This document shows positions 10,428 through 22,019 of a stretch of 64,000 nt of DNA, one piece after another (position 1 is the stretch's first letter; every line of letters starts with the position of its first letter). The stretch is from contig NC_048552.1 in the NCBI RefSeq assembly GCF_902806685.2, forward strand, positions 10,381,662 to 10,445,661, read 5' to 3'. Position numbers and translations under genes: made by a program. The notes under the pieces were generated by a model. The model made no database searches and was not told the origin of the DNA. It worked only from the letters and a program-made list of their open reading frames with translations. This DNA is from Maniola hyperantus. Its lineage: Eukaryota > Arthropoda > Insecta > Lepidoptera > Nymphalidae.

Positions 10428-13405
10428 GGCGTCGATAATGCGCGCTCCCTGGTGCATGCGTTCATTCAACTAGGTGTCTAAACTTGCAGGATTTTAAAGT
10501 ATTTTTTGGTCAAAATATAACTCGTTGTAAAAATGTTTGCAATCGTTTCTGTTACTGATTCTGAACAAACTACTTTCAGGTTTTGCGTAGGTATACTAAA
10601 ACTAACCTTGTATAGTTGGTGCTCGGGTATTACTGTTGCTAGGTACATTTTCCTCGACTATTCCAGATAGGTAAGTATAATTTCCCATCTCACTCAAGAA
10701 ATCTTCGTGGGTATTGTATTGTGATTGTTACTCAAGTATTGTAAGTATTAGTTGTCAAATTGAATTTTACTCGAGATATCTTAGTTTATTATTAAATTTG
10801 AGTATTACTTGAGTTATCCTGGTTTTATTCTTATATAAGTATAACATCTAAAAAATGGTCGTCTTTAATTTTACTCAAGTAAGTAATCTTGGTTTCGCGG
10901 TTTTTCGCAGTATGAAAAAAATAAAGCTATTTTGACAAGGTAAAACTAGCTTAGAATTAGTATATACTTATAAAATAAGATTCTAAATAATATCTTACAG
11001 CATATTTAATGTTTTGTATTATCATCCATTGGATTGTCTAAATGCATCCTAACTACTTACGTGGCAAGTATTGTGCAACGTGTAAATTGTGGCTACTTAT
11101 ATAGATTTTCAAAAATAATCGGTTAAATTAATTACCTAAGTTTATTGCTAAAAAAGATAGATATGGTATCAGTTTAGATATGCTTGAACTATGCTAGATA
11201 ATAAAGTTTTGGTCCGAATTCTTACGTCTTTTTCAAACGTAGGTAGATCTATTATTTAAAAATTCTAATTTTGTATCGTGATTTAATAAAGAAAGTAAAG
11301 TTCGGAAAAATAGTCATTCATTTTTTATATTTAAGTGTAGAGAAGTAGATAAGAAGATCTAGAAGTTTAATTTTTATATAATGTTTGTAAAGGTTAGATT
11401 ATTCTGGGAATTATACTTATTTGAGATTTATTTTAAGTTAAACTTTATACGATAGAGTATTCATTCATGTATATCAAAAAATAATCTTATAGTAAGAAAA
11501 AAATATTCGTCATGTTTGTGTAGGTATTATGTTGCGATCATTTATATTCCAGCAATGAACAAATTAAAGTATTTACCACGTGCCTTCTGACCGATTTAAC
11601 TTAGGTAGTCGTACGAATATTACACGTGTTGCGCTTACAAAAAACGGCCATCAAATCGGTTCGGTGATCGGTCACATCCGTGATTAGACGTATAAGCATA
11701 TCAACGGAATTTAAGATTTCTCATAAATATTCATAAAATTAAGATAAATTATAAAATATATATAGTAGGTAGGTACTAATATTATCGAAAATAAAATATT
11801 ATTGTCAGACTATAAAAATGAAACGTAAAATAAGTTGAAATACGACTTAAATAACTAAAAATAATTTATTGTTAAAAATTGCTTATCATTAGAGTAATAT
11901 TAATTTATTGTTTTGGTAACGGTCAATATATTGCCTTAAACCACTAACCATTTAATGTACAAATACGACATCACATTAAACTAGGTACATTTATATTTAC
12001 ATCGGAACTTAATACATCGACAAAATAATAGGTACAGACTAAAACGGGCAAGTTTAAATTAACACATAAAACTTAAAGGGCAGTACCTAAATAAAAAAAT
12101 ATAGATATCAAATTAAAAACGCAACTTAGACTTACTTCATTAGATACCTACATGGAATCTGAAAACCGTAGGTAGGTACATAATTATAATATCAATGTAA
12201 TTGTTTATTTCTAGAACATGTCTACAAAATTTCATTGACTGATTGGTCCTCAATCATATTACCTATCTCATTTTAGTATTATAAGAAATGAGAATCAAAG
12301 TATAGCACGTGACAGGTAGAGATGGCAATCGGGGTGGGGACGTCCCGTACACCCGCACGACCGCCGTGCTAACCCGGTGTGGGATAGCGCGGGTGACGTG
12401 CGGGTTTGCGGCGTCCCCCCGCCTCATACCCCAATTGCCGTCGCGAACTATAGGTAGGTAACGTCTGTCTAGTATGTTTGTATGTATAATGAAGAGTGCT
12501 GGCGGGTGTGCTAGCGAAACTTCTCTCAATAAGCCCTAAATACTTATTCTATCTAGCATGTTTAACTTCAAGTGGTTTAAAAAAAAGCTGTAAACTTAAT
12601 TGTTAGGAATATACCTAATAGAATCGTGAATTAATATTTTTTAGAGATCATTTGAAGCTAGAGTTGCGTTGTTAATTCAGGAATTGTGGGCATTTTTGCA
12701 TACTGGCAAATATACGGCAAGTTTTCTTAATATCTTTAAAATTACTTTTCTCTACTATTCACGCACGTTAATATAAAATTGAACACTAAATTATAAATTG
12801 TACGCTTTTAATTTGCCTCATTTATAATTCATTTATTCATTCTTTTTAAAGATCTTTGTTAATAAAGCTTTCAATAACATTTTAATAGGCATAATATCCT
12901 CCAAATTATTTTCCTTATAAATAAGGAAATCGGAAAGTACAAATCCTAACGGCCGATAGACATTTGTTTGTTACAGTAGGTATAGTCTTATATCCTTGTT
13001 GAGATTAATTCCAAAAACCTAAGAATAAAATAGGTATAGAATATGAGTAGAGAACAAAAATAGCGTTACTCGAGTATTCAAGACAGTCTCGATAGTTGTC
13101 CGACATTAAACTGAATTATCCCATTTAAATCGTTTATTTTCTAGTTTAGAGAGCGTGTAAAATATAACTTTAAATGCGTCAGTGCAAGTGAATAACAGGC
13201 CCGAAGTGATACTAATGTCAAAACACGTGCAAGAATATCTTAACTTCCTTGACGTTGTAATCAAATCTTCATTTGTGAAGATAACGATTTAAGTGATCCC
13301 ATTATCGAAGCGTAAGACGAAAATCGAGTCCTAGAAGACCGATTTAAGATGGTAGGTACGCACGGGTTTTGAATAGGACGGCACACAGTTTCTCATTTTG
13401 TCGGT
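10428..13405. other. AT-rich intergenic, downstream of the TNFAIP8-like gene
   Basis: No exons were recognised apart from the short G-rich MITE-like element listed separately. A minus-strand AATAAA at 13138-13133, 268 nt past the stop of the TNFAIP8-like gene, is a candidate polyadenylation signal. Confidence 0.4.
12323..12439. mobile_element. Short G-rich MITE-like element
   Basis: It begins GGCAATCGGGG and ends CCCCAATTGCC, and the interior is far more GC-rich than its surroundings (gcgggtgacgtgcgggtttg). Related sequences lie at about 39112-39215 and 44595-44660, which supports a dispersed family. Confidence 0.5.
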
Positions 13406-15918
13406 TTATAGCAGTCCCCTGTCCAGTTCTTTCCGAAGCATCCTGGTGAGTTTGAGGACGTTCTCATCAATTTGTCCCGCGAATAGAGAATCGAGGAGAT
13501 CACCTCTGGAGGCTAGTGCAAATACTCCTGCCAATCTGGAGACTGATTTGTCTGATAAGTGTCGCTCTACCACCGATCTGTACAAGAAAAACAAACGAAT
13601 TATCATCTACTATCTAATATTTAGTTTCAGCATGTGTAGATGCTTGAAATTTCATAGTAGTTACGTGCTTGCTAGTTCATACAAACAAATTTTAAGTTTT
13701 GAATCTTCGAGCATGTGGGGACCAAAGATAAAGTTATTAAATGGATTTTATATAGAGAAAATAAATAATAATCGTTACTTTAATGACTGGTGGGATTCGC
13801 GAAGAGCATCTTGAAGGAAGCCTCGATCGTAGGAGAAGTCCACCTCGCAGAACGAAACTACTGCCATCAACACCGTCTTAAAATATAAAATATTAACTGA
13901 TAAATAATATACAAAAAGCCGGCCAAGTGCGAGTCAGGCTCGCGCACCGAGGGTTCCGTACTACAGACGTATTTTTTCGAACTTTTTCGGCATAAAAATA
14001 AATAAAAAATAGGTAAAATGCGCTTTCATAATATGATACCCCACTAGATATAGTTATCTTCAAAAATTGAAAATACTAAGTAGTTATTATTATTTTTTTC
14101 ATCACAATTTTTTTTTTGTGTGATGTAACCCTAAATTCACAAAGTCTCCGATAACCATGTCGGAGGATTGCCAGCGAAACATACAAAAAAAAACCCTAAA
14201 TTCACGGTTTTCAGATTTTCCCCTTATGTCTGCTATCAGACCTACCTACCTGCCTTTCATGATTCTAAGTCAGCGACAAGTACCTTATAGATTTCTTGAC
14301 AGACCGACAGACAGACAACAAAGTGATCCTATAAGGGTTCCATTTTTTCTTTTGAGGTACGGAACCCTAAAAATGTAGCTTTGGTTTAAGTCGTATTCTT
14401 AATTCTATCACTTGTTTTTCTGTTACCACTTATACCATTTCATTTTATTCACGGTCTCATCAAACTAAGTAAATGCATAATTTATGTCGAATGGAATGTC
14501 ATTTGCATCAAAATCTCTCATATTAAATCCTCAATTACTGATAATATAATAGTCTCCACGATGTCTTCATCTTTGAATGATTTTCTAATAACTTTCCACT
14601 CTATCCTTTGCGACTTGTATCGAGATTTGTATTTCTTTAATCTATAAAGTACAATCTCGATGAGTGATGAGTATGAAACTCCATTTGATTCTTTGAGGTT
14701 TTCTCCCTTGCACTTGCATTCCCCCATCATCATACTCACATGGAACTTGGATCGGAAAGCAGCTAGAGCGCGCTCGTCCGCAGCCGACAGCTGGCCGTGC
14801 CGCCGCAGCACTCCCAGCTTCACCGCCGACTTGATCACATGCTTCACCAGCTTCTCTGCTTCGCGCTTCTCTACACGCTCCCTTAGCACTGTGAGGAACT
14901 GAAATTAGAAAGACAACAATTTATATATTTGACATAGAGTTAAGGGTTGAAACCCAGAACCGTGACGGATTCGGAGACGGAACCGCTTCGCAAGAACTTA
15001 GCAAGAAGTTTCATTCAGCTTCCAACAGCAAGACGCTTTGCAGAGTGAAATCAAGCGCTCGTTTTAACTTTTAGATACGTGTGGCGAATTCGATTAATCG
15101 AAAGTACTTTGTCATCCAAGCTAAACAGGCGTCAGACGATGACGTCAGGGAGTACTTAGATCCTTTGTTGCGATTTTATCTGAAAAATGATGAATGAGAA
15201 TAGGTACTGTATAGCACATCAAAGAGTACCCGACAAAAGTCTATAAGTAAACAAATAGGTAGCAAGTACACACGCACTTCGAGACACAGAGGTGCAACAC
15301 CCTTAACTTGCCGACTCTGAACTTGATAATTTTATGTTTTAAATTGTATAAAAACTAACAAATTTTTAGCGCCACCTGAAACTTCACGCTCCGCAATAAT
15401 AAGCTGGACATTAACTAGACCACGCAACAGATCAGCCAAGCGATGTTCTGACCAGATCAAACAACTCACTGGCCTTTCACTGACAGCCGCAATGAGAAAA
15501 GCTAAGGACTGAACAGAATGGAGGTCTATAACTAGTTACCATTGCGACGAAGGCATTGCGGACATGATTTTCAGTTACGAAAAAGAAGACCAACAAGGCA
15601 ATCAGTCACTTTGGATACAAAAATAAGGGTTGAATAAAATTTCAAGTAAATATAAAAATTTTAGTGATGTTTTTTTTAGTTTTTTCTGTATGTATATACT
15701 ATATATAAAAAAATACCTTATATTAAATAAATCTACATAGTACTTTAAAAAGAGTTGAATAAAAATAGCTACGGGTCTCAATACCTGGTCAAGGAGCTTA
15801 GCCGCGTGTTCGTCGAGGACGAGCGAGCGCGCGCTGGCAGCGCCGCCGACCCTCGAGAGGAACTTCTTCTGAGCGCGAAGCGAGATGTCGCGAGCGCACC
15901 ACGCGCCGCCCTCCATCG
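13406..15918 (-). CDS. sigmar: TNFAIP8-family protein (TIPE/sigmar-like), four coding exons
   Basis: Minus-strand exons are 15918-15785 (ATG at 15916), 14898-14740, 13876-13779 and 13577-13406. All introns are GT-AG (donors GTATTG, GTGAGT, GTAACG; acceptors TTTCAG, TTTAAG, TACAG), and phases agree. The joined product is 186 residues, matching the 186-198 usual for TNFAIP8 proteins. Family landmarks in order: ISLRAQKKFLSRV near residue 11; EAEKLVKHVIKSAVKLGVL (about 56-74); VVSFCEVDFSYDRGFL; RHLSDKSVSRLAGVF; and a C-terminal leucine-rich helix. The family forms a helical fold with a lipid-binding cavity and acts in phosphoinositide signalling, apoptosis and, in flies, autophagy and cell shape. 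An acceptor lies two bases before the ATG, so a 5' non-coding exon must lie further upstream; I could not place it. The second intron (exons 2 to 3) holds an interspersed repeat (13916-14373). Confidence 0.92.
13916..14373 (+). repeat. Interspersed repeat family A, inside an intron of the TNFAIP8-like gene
   Basis: It starts gccggccaagtgcgagtcag and ends with a stem-loop (agggttccat...ggtacggaaccct) followed by aaaaa. The body contains 'gataccccact' and 'cagacagacaacaaagtgat'. Other copies are at 38166, 56022, 57738 (-) and 62052. It lies between exons 2 and 3 of the host gene, opposite to the gene's strand. No coding capacity; origin (LINE tail, SINE or Helitron-like) undecided. Confidence 0.75.
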
Positions 15919-15939
15919 CTGTAACAACAATTAGTTTCA

Positions 15940-16690
15940 TTATTATTAAGTTTATTAAACGGAAGCTTTTTCATAGGATTTATTTTATTTTATTTTAATT
16001 TAATTTATTTTATTGAACCAGCAACAGAACAATACAAAAAAACATTAGGTATTCAAATCCTGGTGCCACGTTATTATACAATTCCAATTATAGTCGGCTT
16101 AAGCATGCAAATAAACGGATCAGTCGCGCGAAAGAACTTTAGAGTTTGATGTTTGGTTTTTAACTAACCTATACGTGGGTGGGCATACCTGTAGGTAAAC
16201 TATATCAGCTGGGCAACGCCTATTATTGCGCATACAACTTCAACAGTGCCCCTTTTGCTTGACGCGATACAAAGTGTTCAATTGTTCTTCTGCACCTAAG
16301 TATTTAAAAGTTTTGTTCCAATTCTCAGACCAGGGCGCGTTTGCAACCCTCGAAGCTTTAGTTTTAAGTTCGCGTAGTAATTAATTATCACCACTATACC
16401 AACAACCGACCATCAAGAAGAGTAATTTATTACCTATTTTGAATAAAATATTTGAATTGAATTTTGAATTGAATGACTTTCAATAATTACCTACTTATAA
16501 TGACGGATATTAGGAGTTTGGCCTCGTTATAAAAGCAGTATTCAAGAGTATTCAACATTCAACTGAATAGTATCTAAATATAGAAATGAAGTCAATCTTT
16601 CATAACGACACTTGACCTTAAACTCAGTCGAGAATTGAGAGAAGTAGATCGTATGTCGCTCAAATACCCGCACGTATCATGTAATCGATA
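15940..16690. other. Intergenic upstream of the TNFAIP8-like coding start
   Basis: AT-rich with a (TTTTA)n-like stretch at about 15978-16015. A 5' non-coding exon or promoter of the gene could lie here or further right. I see no convincing TATA box or donor. Confidence 0.35.
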
Positions 16691-16691
16691 T

Positions 16692-16920
16692 TCAATTTGA
16701 ACTGAATATTTTGATACTAGATGATACCCGCATTTCGATTGTTAAAAATCCCGTGGGAACTCTTTGATTTTCCGGGATAAGAAGTAGCCTATGTCCTTCC
16801 CCGTGATGCAACCTATCTCTGTACCAAATTTCGTCAAAATCGGTTGAACGGTTAGGCCGTGAAAGGCTAGCAGACAGACAGACAGACACACTTTCGCATT
16901 AGTATCCATGAAGTATGGAT
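16692..16920 (+). repeat. Interspersed repeat family C
   Basis: Signature segments: 'aatcccgtgggaactctttg', 'attttccgggataa', 'gtagcctatgtccttccc', 'accaaatttcgtcaaaatcg', 'gctagcagacagacagacag', 'acactttcgcat'. Non-coding, and one of at least ten copies in the window. Confidence 0.8.
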
Positions 16921-16977
16921 CATTGTATAACAAACTTGTTTTTAGTTAGCAATGCACATAATTTAAAGAACCGCTAG

Positions 16978-17525
16978 ACCGAGACGTGGTCCCAAGAAGC
17001 TGAAATGGCGAGTGGAGACCTCACACCTGACCCAGCCTATATCAAACGAGTTGCAGGAAGCCGTTGAATCCAGCGCGGCGTGGCGCGGCAAAATTGCGGC
17101 GCGGCCTGTGGAAGTCCTATCCTTACATAAGTTCTACTTACTTTTTTATTTTTATTTTTTTAATTCAGATACAAGTTAGCTCTTGACTGCAATCTCACCT
17201 GATGGTAAGTGACGATGCAGTCTAAGATGGAAGCGGGCTAACCTGGAAGGGGTATTGTAGTTTTTTAATAAACCCATGCCCCTTTGGTTTCTACATCGTA
17301 CCGGAACGCTAAATCGCTTCGCGGCACGGCTTTGCCGGTAGGGTGGTAACTAGCCACGGCCGAAGCTTCCCACCAGACCAGAAATTTAGAAATGATAAAA
17401 TTCCAAATCCCTGCCAGGAATCGAACCCGGGACCTCCTACTAATAAGATCACAGCGCTTACCACTGCGCCAGGGAGGTCGTCAACTTATGTCCAGCAGTG
17501 GACGTATATCGGTTGATGACGAGCT
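16978..17525 (+). mobile_element. LINE 3' remnant interrupted by a SINE
   Basis: 16978-17115 matches the tail of a LINE family also seen at 43570 and 47240 ('atatcaaacgagttgcagg', 'gtggaagtcc'). Its last part, 'atgtccagcagtggacg...atcggttgatgacga', resumes at about 17488-17525. The tRNA-derived SINE at 17125-17486 sits between the two parts. The LINE translation resembles the C-terminal end of RTE-type endonuclease/reverse transcriptases (WTDDIKRV-like) but is badly decayed. Confidence 0.65.
17125..17486 (-). repeat. tRNA-derived SINE, family 2
   Basis: The minus strand begins with a tRNA-like head (CCTCCCTGGCGCAGTGGTAA, B box GGTTCGATTCC near 17417). It continues through the body shared with 57121-57432 (cggccgtggctagttaccac, gatttagcgttccggtacga) to an A-rich tail at 17140-17162. 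Fragments also at 27955 and 42951. Confidence 0.8.
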
Positions 17526-17529
17526 TGTT

Positions 17530-18490
17530 GGATGGTTGAAGCTTTAAGCTATTTGGGTATCCAGAACATAACCAATCACGAATCTGGTAACAGCACCCGA
17601 CGGATGCCAAAAATCTTAGGCTTGTAATAACTCTTTCAATCCGCACATTACGCGATCAATTTGATGAAGGTCACAAATTAAATCTGCTGGCAAATAGACC
17701 GTCTGTATAATAGTGCCTCAGACCAACCCTACCTAATAGGTCATAATGAAATTTTTTGGGGTTTTCTAATAGCATTATCTCCGAAGATGTAGAACATTTA
17801 TTTTTACTAGCATAATCGCGAGCATAAGCTCTTCTAAAACTTCCATCTTCTAAGGTATTTAATCTTAGGTTTTTAAAATGATTTATGGTCAGGGTCAGGG
17901 ACATCATTTAGCAAAGGTCCTTTCCAATACCTGTAATGTCGTTGAACTTTACCGCGGGATATGTATTATGGTAAGTCGCACTAATGATATTCGCGTCTGG
18001 CTCTGGCTCACCTTTGCATTATTTTACCTAAACGTATTAAATTTTAACAACTTCCAGCCTAAGACTTACTCTCAGGATTAAAGAATTGTTGGAAATATCT
18101 CAGAATTTTCTAAATTTATATAAATATCTAACGATTTTTTTTTATTGCAATACCTATTTATTCAAACTCTTTATGTGGAGACTCTACCATAATTTCCGAT
18201 AGCAAGATAAGCGGCGGTAAGAAACTCGGCAGATACTCTTTTCAAATGACAGTGCTGCTAAATCTATTTGACAATCACATTGTATTTCTTGTAGTGTAGG
18301 TACTTACAGTTTACAGTTGAACGCAAAGCAGATTGCATGCTTCCATGCAAATTTGTAATTAAAAATTCAAATATTTATCAATAAATTGTATAATAACTTC
18401 GCTATTTTTTTTATTTTTTTTTGTATTTTAACAGTATTAAATATATAATATAAATTTAATTAAAAACTCTATTAAAATACTTCTAAGATT
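17530..18490. other. Intergenic, unassigned
   Basis: Mostly AT-rich, with no exon, tRNA motif or inverted ends recognised. Short open frames are not supported by any family resemblance. Confidence 0.4.
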
Positions 18491-18519
18491 AGTCGGATAA
18501 ATAATTTCAGCTCTCAGGT

Positions 18520-18625
18520 ATTCGTAAGCAATCGAGCAGGTGGTTCACCTGACGTTAAACGATTGGGCCCGCCCTTGAATATCTGCAGCATCAGAGGATT
18601 CACAAATTGCGTTGCCGGCCAGGAG
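18520..18625 (+). repeat. Interspersed repeat family F fragment
   Basis: It shares 'gagcaggtggttcacctgac...gcagcatcagagga...gcgttgccggcc' with 20960-21100 (-), 29400-29435 (-) and 46075-46160 (+). Non-coding. Confidence 0.55.
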
Positions 18626-19159
18626 TATACATCTGTCGCTTGAATAACCCAATTTTAATTAATAAAAAAATACATATTCTTGAGAGAACACTACAGTTGT
18701 TGGGAACAGAATTTTAATAGATGAATGGTCGTTGTTTTGTTTTGTTAGTTTATGGGGCGGCAAATCTTATCCTGACCGTAGCTTAGGTTAGAATATGTAG
18801 TAGGTACCTACTATAATGTTTTGTTCCTGTATGCTGTATCTATTTCTATAGTACCTACAGTAAACAACCATTTCATTGAAATTGATGGAAATTAATGATG
18901 CACACTAGCGCGTTGCGATATAGTGCTTGCCTAAAAGCTTTCGATTATTCAAAGCTCACATAATGCCTGATTCATTCTTGCTTCCTTACAAATAGTAATC
19001 TGATATTGTGATACCTATCCATATTGTTATGGGTTTTTGAAATGGAAATAACGACTAAACGTCCATTAGGGTCACCTTGACGTTTACATTTTTCTAAAAC
19101 CCTTTTCAATGCTCCACGCGTATTTTTTGGTTAAAGCAAAACTCTTTTTAGATTACTGT

Positions 19160-19430
19160 CGTCGTCGTCGTCATCCTCGTCATCAACCGATAGACGTCCA
19201 CAACTGGACATAAGTCTCTTGCATTTCCCGTTTTCCCATTGCTATTTCAGCTTCGCAACCCGTTGATGCTATGTCGGTTACTTCGCTTCTTACTACGGAT
19301 CCCCTTATTTGATTTCTGATTTGATCACGTATGACGTAGATAAAGGCTTTCCATCGTTCTCTGAGTGACTCTGAGCTTTCTTATGAGGCCTATAATTAGC
19401 GACCACGTTATCACGGATAGGTCCTAGATT
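19160..19430 (-). mobile_element. LINE 3' tail remnant
   Basis: The left boundary is a (CGT)n/(CAT)n tract followed by 'atcaaccgatagacgtccac' and 'ctggacataagtctcttgc', the end of a LINE family repeated in the window. The minus-strand reading gives a decayed C-terminal reverse-transcriptase-like tail. 5' truncated. Confidence 0.5.
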
Positions 19431-19892
19431 ACTGAAGAAAAATACAAATAGCTGAGTAAGCGCTGACGTACCTTGGAAGTCTAAGTGAGCAGTTCAAACT
19501 TTGCGGTATATTGATTTAGTTCTACAAGTTTGAAGTTTGTAGTACGTACCTCTAATGGTTAGAAATGAGTCACAAGTCTAAATTGGGCTTAATTGTTCTT
19601 GTAATTACAACAATAATAGCGTTATCACCTTTTTGAGTTCATTTAAATTAATACGGCGTTTATTTTCAAGGCTGCCGTCTGTTTTATACAGGGTGTAACC
19701 AGAACACTAGCAAAAACTTAGCGTTATTGTTATACTACCTAAATACAATCCAATACCAATAACTATTTGCATCGTTTTGTAGTTTTAGTGAGTGATTATT
19801 TGAGTAAAATACTATTTTTCAAACCCGCAATGCAATAGCGTGCAAAACTCTGTTCAATGCCTAATGTGATTTTTTGAATGGGTAGGTACCTA

Positions 19893-20000
19893 TAGTTTAA
19901 GACCTGGAGAGTGACATAGACTACTTTTATCCCGGAAAATCAAAGAGTTCCCACGGGAATGATAAAAACCTAAATCCACACGGTCGATGTCGCGGGCATC
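19893..20000 (-). repeat. Interspersed repeat family C, partial
   Basis: It contains 'ttatcccggaaaatcaaaga' and 'gttcccacggga', the reverse complement of the family C core. Confidence 0.65.
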
Positions 20001-20061
20001 AACTAGTTACATAATAACGCAGACAAAGCTATAGTATAACTATACTAAGTTTTCAGAACAT

Positions 20062-20131
20062 ACTGTTTTCAGATACCTACCTATTTTCATCGACAACTGT
20101 CGATAAAACTAGGTAGGTATCTGAAAACAGT
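20062..20131. repeat. 70-nt near-perfect hairpin
   Basis: Two 34-nt arms (20062-20095 and 20098-20131) pair at 32 of 34 positions around a two-base centre, so the effective loop is a few nucleotides. The arms begin ACTGTTTTCAGATACCTACC. The size is that of a pre-miRNA-like foldback, but the near-perfect symmetry would also suit a tiny palindromic transposon relic. Confidence 0.75.
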
Positions 20132-20412
20132 CTGTTTTTCAGAATACCTACTGCTAATTCTTTAAAAAAACGCTATCATGTAATGTACCGTGAGTCACAA
20201 AGCAGGCAGTAGGCACAATAAAAAGAACCAAATTAAACAGTGACGAATTCCGTTTATAGGGGCGACTCCGTGGGCGACTCATACAGTTTATAGGAATTCA
20301 GCTTATTTAAATACGATGTTTATTACTTCAGTGATAGTATTTTATATATATTCAATTTATACATTATACACGTACCTAGTATTTATATACACGTGTATCA
20401 TGAATTAAAAAA

Positions 20413-20720
20413 GGTATGATAGCCTAGTGGTTAGAACGTCCGCCTTCTAATCGGAGGTCGGGGGTTCGATCCCGGGCACGCACCTCTAACTTTTCGGAGT
20501 TATGTGCGTTTTAATTGCTAAATATCACTTGCTTTAACGGTAAAGGAAAACATCGTGAGGAAACCTGCACGCCTGAGAGTTCTCCATAATGTTCTCAAAG
20601 GTGTGTGAAGTCTACCAATCCGTAACATGGCCAGCGTGGTAGACTATGGCCAAAACCCTTCTCACTCTGAGAGGAGACCCATGCAGTGAGCCGGTGATGG
20701 GTTGATCATGACGATGATGA
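20413..20720 (+). repeat. tRNA-Arg-like SINE, full-length copy
   Basis: The head GATAGCCTAGTGGTTAGAAC has a TCT anticodon-like loop (CTTCTAA) and B box GGTTCGATCCC, so it derives from a tRNA-Arg. The body includes 'taacggtaaaggaaaacatc' and 'gttctccataatgttctcaa', ending in a GATGATGA tail. At least nine copies or fragments are in the window; this is the best preserved. Confidence 0.85.
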
Positions 20721-20959
20721 ATTATAAAGCTCACCTTCTAAAAAGTTTCTATAAAGCTTTCCATACCCAACTATCAATCCTTGTCCTTGTCTGATATAAA
20801 CGCTAAGTCAGCGAAGTAATTTCCCTAATACACTATCAACCTCCCTTGTGTATTAAGTGAAGGTTACACTGGGTTTTTTCTTGAAGTAATGTACTTATGA
20901 CCTTGTTAAATATTAGTACTCTTACCTATTATAAATGCGAAAGTGATTATAACATGGGG

Positions 20960-21116
20960 TTATTCAAGGGGCGGACCAACAAATTCCTAAAAGGCCGGCA
21001 ACGCATCGGCGGCTCCTCTGGTGCTGCAAATGTTCATGGGCGGCGGTAATCACTTAACATCAGGTGACCCGCCTGCTCGCTTGCTCGCTATATCTATTAA
21101 AAAAAAAAAAAAAAAA
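20960..21116 (-). repeat. Family F repeat with poly(A) at 21100-21116
   Basis: The + strand reads 'aaaggccggcaacgcatcgg...ggtgctgcaaatgttcatgg...cacttaacatcaggtgaccc', then an A17 run. Related fragments lie at 18520, 29400 and 46075. Confidence 0.6.
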
Positions 21117-21139
21117 GTGTGTTTGTTTGGTTTGTAGGT

Positions 21140-21410
21140 TTGTCCTTCAATCACGTCGCAACGGTGCAACGGATTGACTTGATTTTTGCATGGGTATAGA
21201 TAAAGACCTGGAGAGTACCATAGGCTACTTTTTATCCCGGAAAATCAAAGAGTTCCCACGTGTGTGTTTTTAAAAATCCCGTGAAACTCTTTGGTTTTTT
21301 TCCCTTTAACTATCATGATAAAATACAAAAAATCGCGCCGATCCGTTGCTCCATTGCGACGTGATTGAGGGACAAACCTTCGCATTTATAGTATTATGGG
21401 TAGTGATTAG
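21140..21410. repeat. Two family C fragments head to head
   Basis: 21140-21258 is minus orientation ('tttatcccggaaaatcaaag') and 21265-21410 is plus ('aaaaatcccgtgaaactctt', 'tccattgcgacgtgattga'). The two form an imperfect inverted repeat around 21260. Confidence 0.6.
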
Positions 21411-21669
21411 TATGGACTTTATAGAAAACAGTGATGATACGGGGTTTCCATTATAAAAATTGCACACAACATCCCCTGAGGATACATTAACGTTATATTT
21501 GATCCCGCGTATTTCATGGCATGATACGGGGAAGGCTTTCAACTTGACATTGCTTAATATCCTCTGCCTGATTGTGATGGAACAGCCAAGGCCGCGCCGA
21601 CATGCGATATGCTAATATAATTTAGCTCGCGAATTCCACCCAAACTTGTCTACCTATAAATCTATATAC

Positions 21670-21935
21670 CTAATATGGCTGAGAAGAGGTGACTGACTGA
21701 TCTATCAACGCACAGCTCAAACTTCTGGACGGATCGGGCTGAAATTTGTCATGCAGATAGCTATTATGACATACACGTCTGCTAAGATAGATTTTTAAAA
21801 TTCAACCCCGAAAGGGGTAAAATAGGGGTTTGAAATTTTTGTAGCCCACGCGGACGAAGTCGCGAGCGACGTTGCGGCGTGATTGAAGGACAAACCAACA
21901 AACACACTTTCGCATTTATAATAATAGTACTGATT
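21670..21935 (+). repeat. Interspersed repeat family D
   Basis: Core: 'gatctatcaacgcacagctc', 'ggacggatcgggctgaaatt', 'aggggtttgaaa', 'acgcggacgaagtcgcgagc'. Other copies at 24868, 29008, 36480 (-), 40868 (-) and 55185. A family C tail fragment follows on the minus strand. Confidence 0.7.
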
Positions 21936-22019
21936 TTGAGACTTATACCTACAGACATTTGTTAATGGTCCATCCATAACCTTTTCTCAAGGTAAAGTTT
22001 TATTTACGTAGGTAGGTAT

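Noticed and set aside
10148..10473. Several overlapping frames on both strands at the Harbinger right end
   Set aside because: They arise from the GC-rich, stop-poor subterminal repeats and cross the element boundary.
13398..13814. 138-codon plus-strand frame
   Set aside because: It lies antisense to the last exon of the TNFAIP8-like gene and its intron; shadow frame.
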